Shown here piece by piece: positions 5,851 through 5,928 of a stretch of DNA of 5,928 nucleotides. A program made the position numbers and the translations under genes. The stretch is from Pseudomonadota bacterium (GTDB lineage: Bacteria > Pseudomonadota > Alphaproteobacteria > ATCC43930 > CGMCC-115725). How positions within the stretch are numbered: the first letter of the stretch is position 1; each line of letters begins with the position of its first letter. Below the pieces are notes generated by a model. It was not told where the DNA came from, did no database searches, and saw nothing but the letters and a program-made list of their open reading frames with translations. Location of the stretch: positions 1 to 5,928 of the forward strand of contig JAJYIC010000013.1 in the NCBI GenBank assembly GCA_021790295.1, read 5' to 3'.

Positions 5851-5928
5851 CAGCCCCTCCGCCGCGTCCCGCGGCGACGATGGGTGGAAAAGGCGCGCCG
5901 CCTGCCGTCGAGAGTTGATAGGATGGTG
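5850..5928 (-). CDS. Possible C-terminal tail of an upstream gene overlapping the dnaQ start
   Basis: Reading the minus strand in from base 5927 gives an open frame of 25 codons, beginning TILSTLDGRRRAFSTH and ending with a TGA (5850-5852) that overlaps the A of the dnaQ ATG. Such a TGATG junction is typical of coupled operon genes, and coaE (dephospho-CoA kinase) is the expected neighbour by synteny. The tail is too short and too arginine-rich to match any family, and the two other minus-strand frames are also open here, so this rests on position alone. It could equally be non-coding leader of dnaQ. Confidence 0.28.
   Translation of the reverse strand, partial: TILSTLDGRRRAFSTHRRRGTRRRG
5860..5876 (-). 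other. GC stem-loop next to the dnaQ ribosome binding site
   Basis: CGCCGCG (5860-5866) and CGCGGCG (5870-5876) pair perfectly over a 3-nt loop. On the dnaQ transcript the hairpin ends at the first base of the GGAGG ribosome binding site, so it could limit ribosome access. If an upstream gene does end here, the hairpin lies within its last codons. Confidence 0.3.

Noticed and set aside
1..5928. CRISPR arrays, tRNA or rRNA genes, insertion sequences
   Set aside because: No regularly spaced direct repeats, no tRNA-like cloverleaf or rRNA signature, and no transposase motif or terminal inverted repeats with target duplications were seen.

Overview
The window is GC-rich chromosomal DNA, most likely from an alphaproteobacterium of the Hyphomicrobiales type. 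I infer this from a Tim44/TimA-domain protein gene, a SecB export chaperone gene and a dnaQ gene side by side, which is an arrangement I associate with that group. The codon use fits too, with a strong preference for G or C at third positions. The genus cannot be told from the sequence. Six complete genes and one clearly truncated gene account for nearly all of the window, and all belong to recognisable families.

Layout, left to right. At 1-610 (minus) is the N-terminal part of the ADP-heptose synthesis kinase (hldE/rfaE type), cut by the window edge. At 611-734 is a spacer with a strong 9-bp stem-loop. At 735-3637 (minus) is a compact operon lutA-lutB-lutC: 15 nt separate lutA and lutB, and the lutB stop overlaps the lutC start (ATGA). 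At 3638-3827 is a 190-nt spacer holding a good lutA ribosome binding site, a weak promoter candidate and two small inverted repeats. At 3828-4493 (minus) is the Tim44/TimA-like membrane-anchored protein. At 4494-4704 is a divergent intergenic region with a 14-bp palindrome. At 4705-5181 (plus) is secB. At 5185-5850 (minus) is dnaQ, converging on secB with only 3 nt between the stop codons. The last 78 nt may be the tail of another minus-strand gene that overlaps the dnaQ start.

How the genes work together. LutA, LutB and LutC form the iron-sulfur L-lactate oxidation complex (LldEFG/LutABC) that turns L-lactate into pyruvate. No lactate permease or GntR-type regulator is visible next to it. 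TimA-like protein and SecB both concern the cell envelope and protein export, DnaQ is the proofreading exonuclease of DNA polymerase III, and HldE makes the heptose precursor of lipopolysaccharide. These flanking genes are housekeeping genes, so the lactate operon looks like a metabolic module set among them.

I found no mobile element, CRISPR array, tRNA, rRNA or clear new system. The most interesting signal is an eight-A tract in lutB. It forms a perfect -1 slippery heptamer upstream of a reading frame that stays open into lutC, so a LutB-LutC fusion by frameshifting is formally possible. This is inference and may well be chance.
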